A stretch of DNA of 64,000 nucleotides from Harmonia axyridis (taxonomy: Eukaryota; Arthropoda; Insecta; Coleoptera; Coccinellidae). The translations under genes were made by a program, and so were the position numbers. The notes under the pieces were generated by a model, which ran no database searches, was not told the DNA's origin, and was given only the letters and a program-made list of their open reading frames with translations. The stretch spans positions 6,760,501 to 6,824,500 of the forward strand of contig NC_059504.1 in assembly GCF_914767665.1 (NCBI RefSeq), written 5' to 3'. Positions 55,110-64,000 of this stretch are shown piece by piece. Every line of letters begins with the position of its first letter. The stretch's first letter is position 1.

Positions 55110-55631
55110 CTCAGAGTAATAAAAATAGATAGAGGGAGCATATGTCATTTTCAGTAAGCAAATTTTGTCCCCAACATAAACTATCAAATTTGGCATGAAC
55201 CGCGCGGAAATGAAAACACATCAGTGATATGATATTTCACTCAATTCGACATGTTTCTCCACAAATAACGCACTTCTTATGTTCCATAGTGAAGCAACGT
55301 TACATTATTAACTCAAAGTATATTGAAATAAATACCTAAATATATCAGAAATTCAGAAAACAATTTCAGTAGGTAGATACAGGAAATAATGAATATTCTG
55401 CTTATTATAGATTAAAAATTAGGAAAAATATCGTATTCCAAATATTCAAATTTGCTTATTTAATCGGGAATCACTCAAATAAATATATTTCATTCAATAT
55501 AATATACATTCATAACGATATAGTAAAATTGTGGATTCGAAAATATATCACAATCCGACAAAGTAATCTAACCATGTTTGGGACATGTAACAATTGCGTA
55601 TACTCCCTCTATCTATGCTTATTACTCTATG
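55110..55631 (-). mobile_element. P-element-like MITE, copy 2, reverse orientation
   Basis: Ends CTCAGAGTAATAAAAATAGA and (inward from 55631) CATAGAGTAATAAGCATAGA. The interior is the reverse complement of copies 1, 3 and 4, including the block GAAACACGTGA-equivalent and the THAP-like start near 55285. Flanking 8-mers do not match, so the target duplication has decayed. Confidence 0.75.
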
Positions 55632-56216
55632 ACTTCAACTAATCTGAGAAAATCAAATCGATAAAATGTACGAATGAAAGCATTGCGAAATTAATTCACG
55701 AAAAAATATATATATATATATACCAGTTAATTCAGGGATCATTAATTCCAAAAATAAATACATTGATATAAGACTAGATTAGATAGACACTGGCCAACTT
55801 CGAAATGATCGAAATCATATCTTTCGCAGGCTTAAAATTGAGTGTTCATAGAAATATTGATGTAAAAAATGAATTCCCTAAACAAGTTATGCACCTTTGT
55901 TATGTTCCTACCAAACCTCCCACGTGGCTCATTCATCCAATTTTAAATTAACATATGCGTTGAAAAAGTTCCATATTCATAACAAGGAAATGCCTAGCCT
56001 TTCATCGTTTCAATTTTCGATCAAGTAGTTTAAGGATTTATTTATTTATATAGCTCCAGCTATTTATATCGCGGCTTCTTGACTCTTTTCAACGTTTAAT
56101 TCCTATGTGGACTAAAAATTGTACGTAGGTAATCAAAGTGATTTGTATGAATTTTCATTCATATATCTAAAAAAGTGAAAAGAAATATTTATCGAGATGC
56201 GGTTTAATAAAGTTCC
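55632..56216. other. No gene seen
   Basis: AT-rich, with a short TA dinucleotide run at 55708-55721. No exon identified. Confidence 0.5.
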
Positions 56217-56797
56217 CATAGAGTAATAAATATAGATAGAGCACAATTTTTACATGTCCCCTATATGGTTAGGTTACGTTGTCGGATTGTGATATATTTT
56301 CAAATCCACAAGTTTACTATATCGTTATAAATGTATATTATATTGAATGAAATATATTTATTTGAGTGATTCCCGATTAAATATGCACATTTGAATATTT
56401 GGAATCCGATATTTTTCTAATTGTCGAATTTATAATAGGCAGAATAATTATTATTTTCTGTATGTACCTGCTGGAATCCAAGGTTTGGCAACTTTCGCTC
56501 TCCTAGTGTCATCGGTTGTTTCACGTCGTTTGACGCGCTTGAAGTTTGTTTTCTGAATTTCTGATATATTTAGGTATTTATTTCAATATATTTTGGGTTG
56601 ATATGAAACGTTGATTCACTATGGGACATAAGAAGTGCGTTCTTTGTGCAGAAACTCGCGAATTGAGTGAAATATCGTATCACTGATATATTTTCATATC
56701 CGCGCGCTTCATGTCAAAATTGATAGTTCATATTGGGGACGAAATTTGCTTACTGAAAACGACGTATGCTCCCTCTATCTATGTTTATTACTCTGAG
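56217..56797 (+). mobile_element. P-element-like MITE, copy 3
   Basis: Left end CATAGAGTAATAAATATAGA, right end (inward) CTCAGAGTAATAAACATAGA. 581 bp, collinear with copy 1. The THAP-like frame at 56621 (MGHKKCVLCAETRELSEI) stops after SYH. Flanks AAAGTTCC and AAATGAAC do not form a clear duplication. Confidence 0.75.
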
Positions 56798-57984
56798 AAA
56801 TGAACGCTCGATTTATATTTTAGACATCATGGTCATTACCGAAGATTTATCACGATACGCATTATCGGGGATGAAATCTGTTTATTTTAATCGCCGAGAA
56901 ATGAATTATTACCATTGCCCGCTGCATTTTCCCGATTCCACCTTAATTAACTCGAATTTCCGCTGGAAATAATAAGGGAACGAGCGAGGAGACCAAATTC
57001 GTAGCCTCCGGATTCCCGAATTATTCACCTGGGTAACATCGTTCTCGGAAACTTCGGTAAGATGCTTTTGCCTACGCTTTTCGCTGAATTGATTACCTCC
57101 CAAGTCCCATTAGCCGCTGCACAAAGCGATACCTCCATTTAAAACAAATGTCCCCCCCCCCCTTCGATACGCGGATCGTATCTCGACTCGATGAAATAAA
57201 AAGCAAAAAAAATTCGTTACTGCTATCATTTTAGAACTCATGAACTTCATGAAACGAATTGGAGCGAAACGTTGAAAGTTTTTTAAGCGTAGGTATTCCT
57301 TTGGGGATCGGACAATTGAAAAAATTCCAGAACAGCGATGTTGAAGCGTTTGAAGTTTTTGCATGACTATTTTCCTCGTCTGAATTTCCACCAATCACAA
57401 ACGCTCGATTCTGAATTAAAAATGGTTTCTAGATGGAAAAACTGTATGACAGCACTTGTCAGCAGGTTTTTCGAGTTTACCCGCAGGTGAGATGCATAAA
57501 AAACCTGGTGTGTCTACTTATACCTGTAAAACTTTGAGACAAAACGGGAGATTTTTCAGATTTATACCTATGTACTTGATTTCGAGGGATCGCGTCTGTT
57601 TCAGATGGCACTATTATCGTTTATATTTGACATTTCTCTCCATTCTCGGCTCTCGTGACCTTTGAGTATAGAACAATAATATTTTATATTCTATGCTCGT
57701 AACAATCTTCTACACTCTGTCACTATATTCCATTCATTTCATTAAAAATTCGATAGGAACCGAATTGTAATTTATTGTGAAAGTTTGTAAAGTTTAAAAT
57801 CAGTATTTCATTTTTAAACGGCACCAGGCAGATAGCGGGAATTCGAAAATTTCTGAAGAGCGCCACCTTACAGAACTCTGGTGAAGCAGAACATCAAAGC
57901 AACAGGTGGATATCTCAAAAAGTCTGAAACAAAATCGAATCAGTACAGACACCATGGATTCTATGCATCTTACCTTCATCCCTA
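56798..57984. other. Unique DNA, no gene seen
   Basis: 56870-57160 and 57400-57660 are less AT-rich and include a C-run (57152-57161). Frames there (57110-57394 and 57456-57665) have no recognisable domain. Possibly intronic regulatory DNA. Confidence 0.4.
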
Positions 57985-58524
57985 GAGTAATAAACATAGA
58001 TAGAGGGAGTATACGCAATTTTTACATGTCCCCAACATGGTTAGATTACGTTGTCGGATTGTGATATATTTTCAAATCCACAATTTTACTAAATCATTAT
58101 GAATGTATATTATATTGAATGAAATATATTTATTTTAGTGATTCCCGATTGAATATTTTTGGAATCCGATATTTTTTTCTGTATCTACCTGTTGAAATCC
58201 AAGGTTTGGCAACTTTTGCTCTCCTAGTGTCATCGGTTGTTTCACGTCGTTTGACGCGCTTGAAGTTTGTTTTCGGAATTCCTGATTTAATTAGGTATTC
58301 ATTTCAATATATTTTGGGTTGATATGAAACGTTGATTCACTATGGGACATAAGAAGTTCATTTTTTGTGGAGAAACTCGCGAATTGAGTGAAATATCGCT
58401 GATATATCACTGATATGTTTTCATTTCCGCGCGCCTCTTGTCAAATTTGATAGTTCATGTTGGGGACAAAATTTGCTCACTGAAAATGACATATGCTTCC
58501 TCTATCTATGTTTATTACTCTGAG
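57985..58524 (+). mobile_element. P-element-like MITE, copy 4
   Basis: Left GAGTAATAAACATAGATAGA, right end (inward) CTCAGAGTAATAAACATAGA. About 540 bp, with a deletion of the GTCGAATTTATAATA block relative to copy 1. THAP-like start at 58342 (MGHKKFIFCGETRELSEI), where the first Cys has become Phe. Confidence 0.75.
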
Positions 58525-59418
58525 GAGTCTACTAATGAGAAGCCAACAATATGTTGTTCATTTATAATGATAATCAAACAGTTCAAAATTTATTGATACA
58601 AACTTATTATAAATTCAAGTAAAAAATCAAAAATCAATGCAACTCTAACGTAAATAACCTGAAGAAGCGTTCTTTTTTCAATTCAGATTTATATATTTTT
58701 TATTTACTGCTTGCATACGTCGGTTCATATTATCGATTAGGTTTCAAATAGCATCTTGAAGAAAATTGCATTTCTCAAAGTAAACCTGTAATGACAAAAA
58801 CTACTAATACTACTAAATTACATTCATTTGGTTCAAATTAAAAATCTTCCCCTTGGACAAAAAAAATAAGACAAACTCCTCCAATTATCTCGCTGCTAAC
58901 AAAGTGGAAATGGAACACAGAAGAGTGAGTAACCCAACTTCAGATTCAGATGGAATGTCAAACTGTATTTTACCATACACGTATCTCCTTCTACATGACC
59001 TCACAATTTCAATTTAAACTTCTGAGGAATAGTTTTACTGAACTCATCTGATGCAACTATACCTGCAACAACTAATACAGTACACGAGGTTCCATTTTGG
59101 AAGGTCAAATTAGATGAAATCCAATTATATACTCTGATGGAAATTTCATGTGTGATGCGCAAGTTAACAAAGTTTCGGCAAATGGACCCAAACAAAACAT
59201 CATGGATTGAAAATTCCTCTGTATGCTTTCCATTCGACGAAACTAACTTTGTTATCATGATGATGGCTTGTATAGGACACGTAGCATTTTTCGAAATGTC
59301 AACAATCCATCAGAGGATCGGATCAAAATTGGGAAAGGCTGGAGTTGTGAGTGCTTTTCCATTTTTGTTTTTTTGTTAATTATTTTCTTGATTGCAGTAG
59401 AATATCGTATTACGTATA
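58525..59418. other. Unassigned DNA, open frames on both strands
   Basis: At 58900-59350 both strands keep open frames of about 100 codons with protein-like composition. On the plus strand a GTGAGTGC donor-like site (59350) and a TTGATTGCAG acceptor-like site (to 59398) enclose about 50 bp. On the minus strand FSIHDVLFGSICRNFVNLRI and (after a frame shift) RSCRRRYVYGKIQFDIPSES can be read. No family is recognised. Possibly a decayed gene. Confidence 0.35.
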
Positions 59419-59427
59419 ACAGTAATA

Positions 59428-60672
59428 GGCCAATTGAAAAGTTCCCGGTCTACACATTTTTTCGGCGAAATTCGATTTTATTATTCAACATAGTTGCCTT
59501 CGAGGGCGATACAGCGATTATAGCGATCTTCCAACTTTTCGATACCATTTTTGTTGTACGGTTTGTCTTTCGCTTCAAAATAGGCTTCAGTTTCGGCGAT
59601 TACTTCTTATTGGCGCTAAATTTCTTTCCAGGGAGCATTCTTTTGAGGTCTGAGAACAGGAAAAAGTCGCTGGGGGCCAGATCTGGCGAATACGGTGGAT
59701 GCAGAAGCAATTCCAAGCCCAATTCATGCAATTTTGCCATTGTTTTCATTGATTTGTGACACGGCGCATCGATGAAACAGCACCTTTTTTTCGATTGGGG
59801 CCGTTTTTTAACGATTTCATCCTTCAAACGATCCAATAACACTATAAAATATTCGCTGTTGAAGGTCTGGCTCTTTTGGATGTAATCAATGAATATTATA
59901 CCTTGCGCATCCCAGAATATTGATGCCATAACCTTGCCAGCTGACTGTTGTGTTTTTCGTCGCTTTGGATTCAACAGCTGACTGTCGATTGGACTCAGGA
60001 GTAATATGATGGAGCCATGTTTCATCCATTGTCACATACCGACGCAAAAATTCAGTTTTATTGCACTTAAACAGCTTCAAACACGGCTCAGAATCATTAA
60101 CACGTTGTTGATTTTGATTGATTGTGAGCTCGCGTGGCACCCATTTTGCACACAGCTTTCTCGTGTACAAATATTCGTAAAAGATGTGATGTACACGTTC
60201 AGATGATATCTTCACAATGTCTGCTATCTCGATCAACTTCACTTTACGGACATTCGAAATTATTTTGTGAACTTTCTTGATTTTTTCGTCGGTGACAGTC
60301 TCTATTGGGCGTCCTCTGCGTTCGCCGTCTTCGGTTCTCATTTCACCATGTTTAAACTCAGCATACCAATCAATGATGGTTGATTTTCCTGGTGCAGACA
60401 CCGGAAACTCTTCATCAAGCCAAGATTTTGCTTTAATTGTATTTTTCCCTTCAAAAAACAATAATTTATCAGCACAGGGAATTCTTTTTTTTCCATCTTT
60501 TTTCAAATAACAAAAGTAGCTACACTCATAACGCAATATCTCACAAACTAATGGTCGGACTGATGTCAAATTTTGACACGTATCATTTGAAGGTTGGGAC
60601 TAACTAAAAATCATATGGATTCAATACTGGCACCGCCATCTGTGTATCAAACCGGGGACTTTTCAATTTGCC
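59428..60672 (-). mobile_element. Mariner family M2, copy a, near full length
   Basis: 1,245 bp with inverted ends GGCCAATTGAAAAGTTCCC and (inward) GGCAAATTGAAAAGTCCCC. TA on both sides (59426-59427 and 60673-60674). It inserted into the L28 pseudogene: removing it and one TA restores the reading frame order through TVI-IVYQRP. It is the best preserved of three M2 copies and guides the interpretation of M2b and M2c. Confidence 0.85.
59590..60569 (-). pseudogene. Mariner (M2a) transposase, DD34D family, disabled
   Basis: N-terminal part 60569-59950 holds the HTH region (KSWLDEEFPVSAPGKSTIID, then KVKLIEIADIVKISSERVHH) and the first catalytic D (YVTMDETWLHH). A base loss shifts the frame near 59960-59990. 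The second part (60025-59600) has GKVMASIFWDAQGIIF and SPDLAPSDFFLF (third D). The second site reads CCFIDAPCHKSM where other copies have HQDNAPC, so a small deletion removed the catalytic D. Ends KKFSANKK with a stop. Confidence 0.85.
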
Positions 60673-61070
60673 TAATAGTCTATCAGAGACCTAAGAAACA
60701 GAATAAGCCTAAAAAAAAGGACAATCAAAACAACCTTCGAATCTGGACCAAGAAGGTCTCTCTACAAATTCAAGAACCTTTTGAAGAGTGATCGTTACCG
60801 TACCGATTTGACTAAGGTAGCATTGCGCAGTGCTTGTTGTTTCTTGAGGTCTCAAAAACCCAGGAAAAGAAAACAACCCAAGAAAGTTGTAGAGGAATAA
60901 TAATACATATATTGAAAAGTACTTGTTGGTCGACAGTTATGCTACTCGTCAGCTCGCCTCTTTTTATTTTAATCAATCAGAAAATTTGGTTGATGTCTGA
61001 ATAAATTAAAAAAACATAATATTTGATTCCGGGAGAAGCGGTTCCTCGTATACGGTTGGAATTTGAACCT

Positions 61071-61144
61071 TCCTCGGTGTCTCGATTGGTATGAACGTCG
61101 GACCAGTAATTCGGAGGCCTCGGGTTCGAATCCCACTCGAGAAG
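61071..61144 (+). tRNA. tRNA-like sequence, Thr(AGT)-type anticodon
   Basis: Acceptor arms TCCTCGG and TCGAGAA pair at 6 of 7 positions. Anticodon arm TCGGA-CCAGTAA-TTCGG puts AGT at the anticodon. The T-arm has a strong B box GGTTCGAATCC but only three good stem pairs, and the D-stem is poor. T-run TTTTTT at 61149-61154 follows. Clearly related to the sequence at 51910. Could be a diverged tRNA gene, a pseudogene or the head of a SINE. Confidence 0.45.
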
Positions 61145-61154
61145 GTACTTTTTT

Positions 61155-61369
61155 CGGAATTAAACAATTATCGGTTATCCATCAAATATTATGCTATTCT
61201 AATTAATGTTGAAATCTTCACATTTCGGGTGGATTTGAACCCCCTAAACCCCATGGCAACACCCGTGAGCCCCACCCTGTATCACATCCGGAACCAAAAA
61301 CCGACTCCTCATCCCAGACGGTAACCGCACAAAAGATAACACACACACATACCACACCGCCACTACCGA
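61155..61369. other. Transition into CpG-rich DNA
   Basis: Base composition changes here from AT-rich to GC-rich. A CACCCTGTATCACATC motif at about 61274 resembles an orphan MITE end. Short AC repeat at 61336-61347. Confidence 0.4.
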
Positions 61370-61640
61370 TATCTCGCCCGCCGCGAGGTCTCAACATCGA
61401 TTCCCGTTTTACTTTTTCACCCTCGGGCGGACAACGCGATCGTTCGCGGAACCCCCCGGGGACCACACGAGAGCTCGCATTTCCAGAAGGGAGGGGTGGG
61501 GGGCGGCTCCGAGGCGGTGGCGGCGGTCCGCTGCCCGTAGAACTTGTCACCAGCCAACCGCATCCGAAACTCCTCAGACCGAGTTTCCGCGATTTATATC
61601 CTTCGTGATGTCATCGCGCGTTATATCTCAGTTAAGTTCA
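61370..61640 (+). promoter_or_regulatory. CpG-rich segment with candidate core promoter
   Basis: The most GC- and CpG-rich segment of the window (for example CTCGGGCGGACAACGCGATC, GAGGCGGTGGCGGCGGTCCG). Downstream lie a CRE-like TGATGTCATC (61607-61616), a TATA-like TTTATATC (61593-61600) and an arthropod-type initiator CTCAGTT (61627-61633). TATA to initiator spacing is about 31-37 bp, slightly long. The first ATG after it (61640) opens a 63-codon frame running into the tandem repeat. This is inference from motifs, and no transcript is proven. Confidence 0.35.
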
Positions 61641-61831
61641 TGTTTCTCTTTCGTCTCTTTATCGTGCTAGAGAAGAGACGGGTAGATGCCGCCGCCCCGG
61701 AGAGATATATCGAATCCAATTTACTCCCACTTTGCTATGCGGCTCTGAACGGTATATACTGCGATACCTGCTTTCGATATACGACTGTTTCGCTTCCGTT
61801 CCTTTCTTTATACGGCGTATATGGACTTTGA
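61640..61831 (+). CDS. Short ORF after the candidate promoter, unknown
   Basis: 63 codons from ATG: MFLFRLFIVLEKRRVDAAAP, then ERYIESNLLPLCYAALNGIY and SLYGVYGL before a stop. The C-terminal 45 or so codons are repeated, still open, in the next two tandem units. Could be a small peptide or simple repetition of a non-coding unit. No family recognised. Confidence 0.25.
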   Translation: MFLFRLFIVLEKRRVDAAAPERYIESNLLPLCYAALNGIYCDTCFRYTTVSLPFLSLYGVYGL

Positions 61832-62895
61832 TGCGCCGGATTCCGACCGTTTTTAGCTTGGGAACGTTGGGGGTATGTTTCTGGAGGTATACGGGTTGAA
61901 GACAGTGGCGTCTGGAGAATAATATGTGATGTCTCCACTCGTATATTCAGTATACACAGCAACAGCCGACAACCCCAAGTCCGGCTGAATTTCTCTAGCT
62001 ATATAGGCAGATGCTAGGTCAAAATTCTCTCGTTTGGCAACCAGAATACCTTCAAAACAAATAGCTAATCAACCCTGAATACCTCTACGTCGCGGAGATT
62101 AGTCAAACCTTCGGCAATGTTCAAATGTAGGGGCCACCACGTAGATATATCGAATCCAATTTACTCCCATTTTGCTATGCGGCTTTGAACGGTATATACT
62201 GCGATACCTGCTTTCGATATACGACAGTTTCGCTTCCGTTCCTTTCTTTATACGGCGTATATGGACTTTGATGCGCCGGATTCCGACCGTTTTTAGTTTG
62301 GGAACGTTCGGGGTATCTTTCTGGAGGTATACGGGTTGGAGACAGTGGCGTATGATTAATAAAATGTGCTGTCCCCTCTTGTATATTCAGTATACACAGC
62401 AACAGCCGACATCCTCTAGTCTGGCTGAATTTCTCTAGCTAGGCAGATGACACTGCTACGTCGAAATTCCCTCGTTTGGCAACCAAAATACCTTCAAGAC
62501 AAATGGCTAATCAACCCTAAAGTCCTCTACTCTGCCTTATCACGGAGATTAGTTCAAATGCAGGGGCCACCACGAAGATATATCGAATCCAATTTGCTCC
62601 CACTTTGCTATACTGCTCTGAACGGTATATACTGCGATACCTTCGTACGATATACGACAGTTTCGCTTCCGTTCCTTTCTTTATACGGCGTATATGGACT
62701 TTGATGCTTCGGATTCTGACCGTTTTTAGTTTGGGAATGTTAGGGGTATCATTCTGGAGGTATACGGGTTGAAGACAGTGGCATCTGGTGAATAAAATGT
62801 GCTGTCTTCTCTTCTATATTCAGTATACACAGCCGACATCCCCAAGTCCGCCTGAATTTCTCTAGCTATATACGTAGATGACACTGCTATCATGG
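61704..62895 (+). repeat. Tandem repeat, three units of about 435 bp
   Basis: Units start (GATATATCGAATCCAATTT) at 61704, 62144 and 62577, periods 440 and 433. Conserved blocks include GAACGGTATATACTGCGATA, GTTTCGCTTCCGTTCCTTTC, TATACGGCGTATATGGACTT and TATTCAGTATACACAGC. Units 2 and 3 are preceded by AGGGGCCACCACG. Similarity is high, so the duplication is recent. Each unit has several imperfect TATAC palindromes. Confidence 0.8.
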
Positions 62896-62926
62896 CTAGA
62901 AAATCAATCCAAGCTGTGAATCCCTA
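62896..62926. mobile_element. hAT-like terminal fragment
   Basis: Reads inward TAGGGATTCACAGCTTGG from 62926, then ATTGATTTTC, matching the right end of the hAT-like element at 18811. Only the end is present, directly after the tandem array. Confidence 0.5.
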
Positions 62927-63118
62927 GTTAAAATGTAGGGGCATGATATATTCTCTGGGAATCCCAAGCAAAATAATTAGGAGTCATCTTGGATCGCTTT
63001 CTACCATCACCTAGAGTATGCCGTCCGAAACAGTGAAATGGGGCTTACCAAATTGCTTTCACTGCTCTGTCATCACAGTAACATGTCCGCCTAGAACAAG
63101 CTGATCTTGTACAAGGCT

Positions 63119-63300
63119 ATTGTCGAGCGATTTCATTCTAGTGTAGACTGTAGAGGAGGTGAATGATACACCACACTCTGACAGACCTGTGATCGAAAAT
63201 GTCAATAAAATCATGGAGAATATCGAGATGTTTGCAATCGTAGCATCACCCAAGAGCTAAACATCGATCATAGTACCATTTGCAGAAGGATGGATTGACA
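63119..63300 (+). pseudogene. Mariner transposase N-terminal remnant
   Basis: The plus strand can be read as RPVIENVNKIMENIEM and, after a frame shift, CNRSITQELNIDHSTICRRM. This matches the linker and second HTH of mariner transposases (RPVVENVDKI...SIAQELKIDHKTV in the M3-like group). Preceded by a GRF/FHSS-like stretch. No catalytic domain or inverted ends nearby. Confidence 0.55.
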
Positions 63301-64000
63301 AAAAAGCTCAACGACGCTCAATTCTACACTCTTCTGTGAACAACAGGGCCTTTATAAAGACCACAAGAGAAGTGTGGACTAGCTCAACCAAACATTTACA
63401 TATTCATTCCTGGTGAGAGTCAAAAGCTTGATAAGCTTGCAGTACATTAGAATACCGAATTTCAGTATCACAAAGCTATCAGAAAAATACTTCTCGAAAT
63501 TAAATTCAATTCCAATGAATAAAGTTGAAAGAAACGTCAAAGGCATAATTTCTACTGAAACTTCTTAATCCGACGTTAATACTAAAAATGAATAAATAAT
63601 ATGATGGAATCTATTATCATAATTATGCTCTCCCTCGATCTGAAATCCGCCGTATAATTAGTTATCCATTATTCATAGAATTCCTCCTGTGTACCAGTAT
63701 TAATATTATAATCCGAAGTATATACCGAAGTGTTAATTGATGCACGTGATCAAACTTCATCCTAGCCGCTCTGATAGGCCTTACTGAATACACATAATGC
63801 ATGGTTAATTTCCGTACTATGAATTTCAATATTTCGGTTGGTTGATGCGGAATCGACTGAACAATACCACAAAAAAAAACTCAGCTGTACCTATTTCAAC
63901 CCTATTACTATTATTATTACTATTTCCAGTTTGATATGCCATGTTTTGATCTGAATTAAATCAGATGAAGACTGTCAACTCCATCTCAAACTTTTAACAA
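63301..64000. other. No gene seen
   Basis: AT-rich DNA to the window edge. Nothing supported. Confidence 0.5.

Larger units (their letters stand above)
59419..60900 (+). pseudogene. Ribosomal protein L28 pseudogene split by a mariner
   Basis: Outside the mariner (59428-60672), the sequence reads VYQRPKKQNKPKKK, then TIKTTFESGPRRSLYKFKNL, LKSDRYRTDLTKVAL and CCFLRSQKPRKRKQPKK, ending VVEE and TAA at 60898-60900. The GPRRSL, YR.DL..(A)ALR and LRSQKP blocks in that order identify eukaryotic ribosomal protein L28 (eL28), C-terminal half. A one-base shift in an A-run after NKPKK and an Arg-to-Ser change in the LRRA-like motif mark it as non-functional. Upstream exons are absent, so it is a 5'-truncated copy. 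Confidence 0.75.

Noticed and set aside
55708..55721. TA microsatellite as a functional element
   Set aside because: Too short (about 7 dinucleotides) to report as more than simple sequence.
59268..59759. Plus-strand 163-codon frame
   Set aside because: Mostly the antisense of mariner M2a; the start lies outside the element in unrelated DNA.
61091..61324. Frame with RRPRVRIPLEK
   Set aside because: This peptide is what a tRNA B box produces when translated; it is the tRNA-like sequence, not a gene.

Overview
This 64 kb window is AT-rich, intron-bearing eukaryotic DNA, most likely from an insect; a beetle is plausible but not shown. The reasons are the dense load of several Tc1/mariner lineages, P-like and hAT-like remnants, many inverted-repeat elements whose ends carry a CAGGGTG-type motif, spliceosomal intron signals, and a ribosomal protein L28 pseudogene. 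Nothing bacterial (operons, Shine-Dalgarno sites, CRISPR) is present. No complete host gene was recognised; most of the window reads as intergenic or intronic DNA.

Layout. 0-10 kb: inverted-repeat MITEs, the first of five copies of a DD41D (rosa-like) mariner, and at 8179-9712 a Tc1 element with an uninterrupted 344-codon transposase. 10-19 kb: a higher-order repeat array with an inverted copy, a 505 bp palindrome and two hAT remnants full of CAAG/CTTG motifs. 19-29 kb: a decayed mariner, a deletion-derived Tc1 element, rosa-like copies B and C, and a LINE 3' end. 29-31.4 kb: a mariner split by a 1.64 kb tyrosine-recombinase element with an apparently intact two-exon gene. 31-44 kb: a long-TIR element, tandem R2 repeats, another mariner, a non-LTR retrotransposon fragment, a P-like MITE, a triply nested foldback, and rosa copy D. 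44-54 kb: more MITEs and mariners, a possible host exon at 48.4 kb, a tRNA-like locus and rosa copy E. 54-64 kb: a probable first coding exon of a type II membrane protein, three more P-like MITEs, an L28 pseudogene split by a mariner, a second tRNA-like locus, a CpG-rich segment with a candidate core promoter, a three-unit tandem repeat and a mariner N-terminal remnant.

The most informative feature is nesting. For several insertions the empty site can be read from a paralogous copy or a broken reading frame in the same window: Tc1 in an old repeat, rosa D in a hairpin repeat, the recombinase element in a mariner, a 494 bp element with an 8 bp target duplication in a foldback, and a mariner in RpL28. 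Two loci stand out as possibly functional or novel: the tyrosine-recombinase element, which has all expected catalytic residues, a 60 bp intron and a roughly 125 nt hairpin at one end, and the DD41D deletion family, which keeps the catalytic core after losing most of the DNA-binding region.

All calls come from reading the sequence and the supplied translations; no database search was run.
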